Source: Roseibium sp. HPY-6 (lineage in GTDB: Bacteria; Pseudomonadota; Alphaproteobacteria; Rhizobiales; Stappiaceae). Taken from it: a stretch of 64,000 nucleotides of DNA. The notes below the pieces were generated by a model. The model saw only the letters and a program-made list of their open reading frames with translations. It ran no database searches and was not told where the DNA came from. The DNA lies in assembly GCF_040530035.1 (NCBI RefSeq), contig NZ_JBEWCD010000001.1, positions 1,426,001-1,490,000 on the forward strand. Direction: 5' to 3'. The first letter of the stretch is position 1; each line of letters opens with the position of its first letter. This document shows positions 62,806 through 64,000 of the stretch, in pieces. A program made the position numbers and the translations under genes.

Positions 62806-63427
62806 ACATCTGGAAACACTATCGCGCGGGATTGCATATCGCTGGCTGGCACAGTTCTTTCTGTGCCCCCCCGCCCTGGAGACCTACTGCAATCCGGAAG
62901 GACAAGCCTTCCTGTCCTCCTGCAAGACACTTCCTGAGCTCGCACCTTGTGCCCGGCTATTGGAAGACATGACAGCGCCCACAACCGATCTGGAAGCGGC
63001 ACAAGCCCGCCTGACCCGCGCTCATAACAAAGCTTTTGCTGTTGGCAGCTCCTTGTCCGCCCCGCTCTACGCGTCGGTTTATCTCAGCGAACGAGGCCTG
63101 CTTTTCCAGCAGCCCGCCAGGGACATGAACAGGCTTCTCGCCAAGCTTGGTCTTTCGGTACCTGGAACGCTGAACGAGCCACCAGATCATCTGGGCATTC
63201 AGTTGCAAGTTGCGGCGGAGCTCTGTGACCGGGCCTTATCAGGTAATCCTTGCCCGGTCACAGCTGCCCACTTTCTCGGCGATTACGTGCTCACCTGGCT
63301 GCCGCATCTGCTGGAACGCTGCGCAACACAGAAGGAGGCGACGCTGATTGTTCCCTTTGTCCGGGCGGCACTTTCGCTCGCGCAATCGGATGCCGCATTG
63401 GCAAGCGACCGCAAACAAGCCGTTTGA
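62798..63427 (+). CDS. torD: TorD-family molybdoenzyme chaperone
   Basis: 209 residues from ATG 62798 (overlap ATGACTGA with torC stop). Helical TorD/DmsD family: GIAYRWLAQFFLCPPALETY, LTRAHNKAFAV, PLYASVYLSERGLLFQQPA, EPPDHLGIQLQVAAELC, DYVLTWLPHLLERC. It binds the Tat signal of the reductase until the molybdenum cofactor is inserted. The order C-D-A matches Rhodobacter dorCDA rather than E. coli torCAD. Confidence 0.93.
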   Translation: MTEHLETLSRGIAYRWLAQFFLCPPALETYCNPEGQAFLSSCKTLPELAPCARLLEDMTAPTTDLEAAQARLTRAHNKAFAVGSSLSAPLYASVYLSERGLLFQQPARDMNRLLAKLGLSVPGTLNEPPDHLGIQLQVAAELCDRALSGNPCPVTAAHFLGDYVLTWLPHLLERCATQKEATLIVPFVRAALSLAQSDAALASDRKQAV

Positions 63428-63567
63428 CGTCAACGCCAAGGCCTTTCCGGTATCCCGAAACTCCAAACTGCTGGTCAGTCTCGAAACAACCCGCATAACA
63501 CATACCGAAATCGAAACTGACGTCCGTTTGGCCCATGCATCTCGTTCACACGAAATTGGAGACTGTG

Positions 63568-64000
63568 ATGTCCATTGACAAAACGAAGACAATCTCAAGG
63601 CGTTCGTTGCTTAAAGGCGCGACCGCACTGGGTGCTTTCAGTGCCTTTGCACCAGCATTACTTCGCGCTGGCGCTGCTCAGGCGGCCGAGTCAGGCGAAG
63701 TTTTGACGGGGTCGCACTGGGGCGCTTTCAACGCCAGCGTCGAAGAAGGTATCTGGACGAAAATCACCCCATGGGACCAAGACCCTCATCCATCGGCCAT
63801 GCTGGAAGGGGTCATGGACAGCGTCTATTCGCCTTCCCGCATAAAATATCCAATGGTTCGCAAAGCCTATCTAGACGGTGGTCCTGGTGCCAATCCTGAA
63901 GACCGCGGCAGCGAAGACTTCGTGCGCGTCAGCTGGGATCAAGCACTTGAGCTTGTTACCAATGAATTGAAACGGGTCAGCGAAACCTATGGTCCGACCG
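63568..64000 (+). CDS. torA: TMAO/DMSO reductase catalytic subunit TorA/DorA (3' truncated)
   Basis: 144 codons visible before the window ends. Tat signal with SRRSLLKG (10-17) and a hydrophobic stretch ending AGAAQAAE. The mature part has GEVLTGSHWGAFNA, SVYSPSRIKYPMVRKAYL and RGSEDFVRVSWDQALELV, which match molybdenum bis-MGD enzymes of the TorA/DorA/BisC group. DorA is an equally good name; the phrase YSPSRIKYPMVR is DorA-like. Substrate TMAO or DMSO. Starts 140 bases after torD. Confidence 0.93.
   Translation, partial: MSIDKTKTISRRSLLKGATALGAFSAFAPALLRAGAAQAAESGEVLTGSHWGAFNASVEEGIWTKITPWDQDPHPSAMLEGVMDSVYSPSRIKYPMVRKAYLDGGPGANPEDRGSEDFVRVSWDQALELVTNELKRVSETYGPT

Noticed and set aside
1-64000. 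CRISPR arrays, prophage or toxin-antitoxin modules
   Set aside because: No regularly spaced repeats, phage structural genes or recognisable toxin-antitoxin pairs were seen.

Overview
The window is typical chromosomal DNA of a GC-rich, motile, respiring alphaproteobacterium. The evidence is a fused-type fbcFBC/petABC bc1 operon with classic motifs, a Caulobacter-like fliF-fliG-fliH-fliN-flbD-flhA flagellar cluster, a SciP (DUF1153) gene, several CtrA-type boxes (TTAA-N7-TTAA), DUF6111, DUF1285 and DUF2177 genes, and aerobic HemF. The mix of TMAO/DMSO reductase genes, methionine salvage genes and a VPLPA-CTERM protein would suit a marine Hyphomicrobiales/Stappiaceae-like organism (Roseibium/Labrenzia type). 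That assignment is inference from gene content; no database was searched.

Layout: 0-9.8 kb holds a 5'-truncated RNase T2, ychF, a secreted thioredoxin-like protein, a fumarylacetoacetate-hydrolase-family enzyme, two tiny paralogous genes with their own terminators, an SLC13-type permease, an AraC/GyrI regulator, a sugar-nucleotide-type epimerase, a tandem MaoC pair and a DUF6636 protein. 9.8-18.4 kb (minus strand) holds GNAT, bluB, apt, mtnP, petC-petB-petA, an ABC exporter with a small membrane protein in front and a probable leader peptide. 18.5-28.6 kb holds a c-di-GMP protein with a degenerate EAL domain, DUF2177, a second ABC exporter, trmL-hemF, an HD-GYP protein, and the group cca / DUF6111 / NUDIX / DUF1285. 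28.9-35.8 kb is a MoxR-DUF58-BatA/DUF4159-large membrane protein operon. 35.9-47.7 kb is mixed: GGDEF-EAL, acetyltransferases, a glutathionyl-hydroquinone reductase-like GST, NUDIX, two unrecognised micro-genes, a phosphoesterase, mtnA, a probably CtrA-controlled 91-residue gene and a VPLPA-CTERM protein. 47.7-58.8 kb is flagellar: flhA, flbD, fliN, fliH, fliG, fliF, sciP, flgD, fliK. 59-64 kb holds mnmA, an elongator-type tRNA-Met(CAT), then a divergent torR / torC-torD-torA(partial) locus.

Functional links: mtnP and mtnA are two steps of 5'-methylthioadenosine salvage, and apt next to mtnP recycles the adenine released by MtnP. PetABC is the quinol:cytochrome c step of aerobic respiration, while the tor/dor genes provide an alternative quinol-linked route to TMAO or DMSO, under a response regulator whose likely operator (repeats at 11-base spacing) lies in the divergent promoter. 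The flagellar genes, SciP and the CtrA boxes point to cell-cycle-controlled motility.

The most novel-looking items are the tandem micro-gene pair at 3.68-4.26 kb (shared C-terminal GPNPL-x-M-x-GLDRS motif and upstream elements at identical distances), the two micro-genes at 41.2-41.5 kb ending in a strong terminator, a 24-residue Cys-containing leader peptide with a perfect AGGAGG site before an ABC-exporter operon, and a 74-base element with 10-base perfect inverted ends between tRNA-Met and the tor locus.
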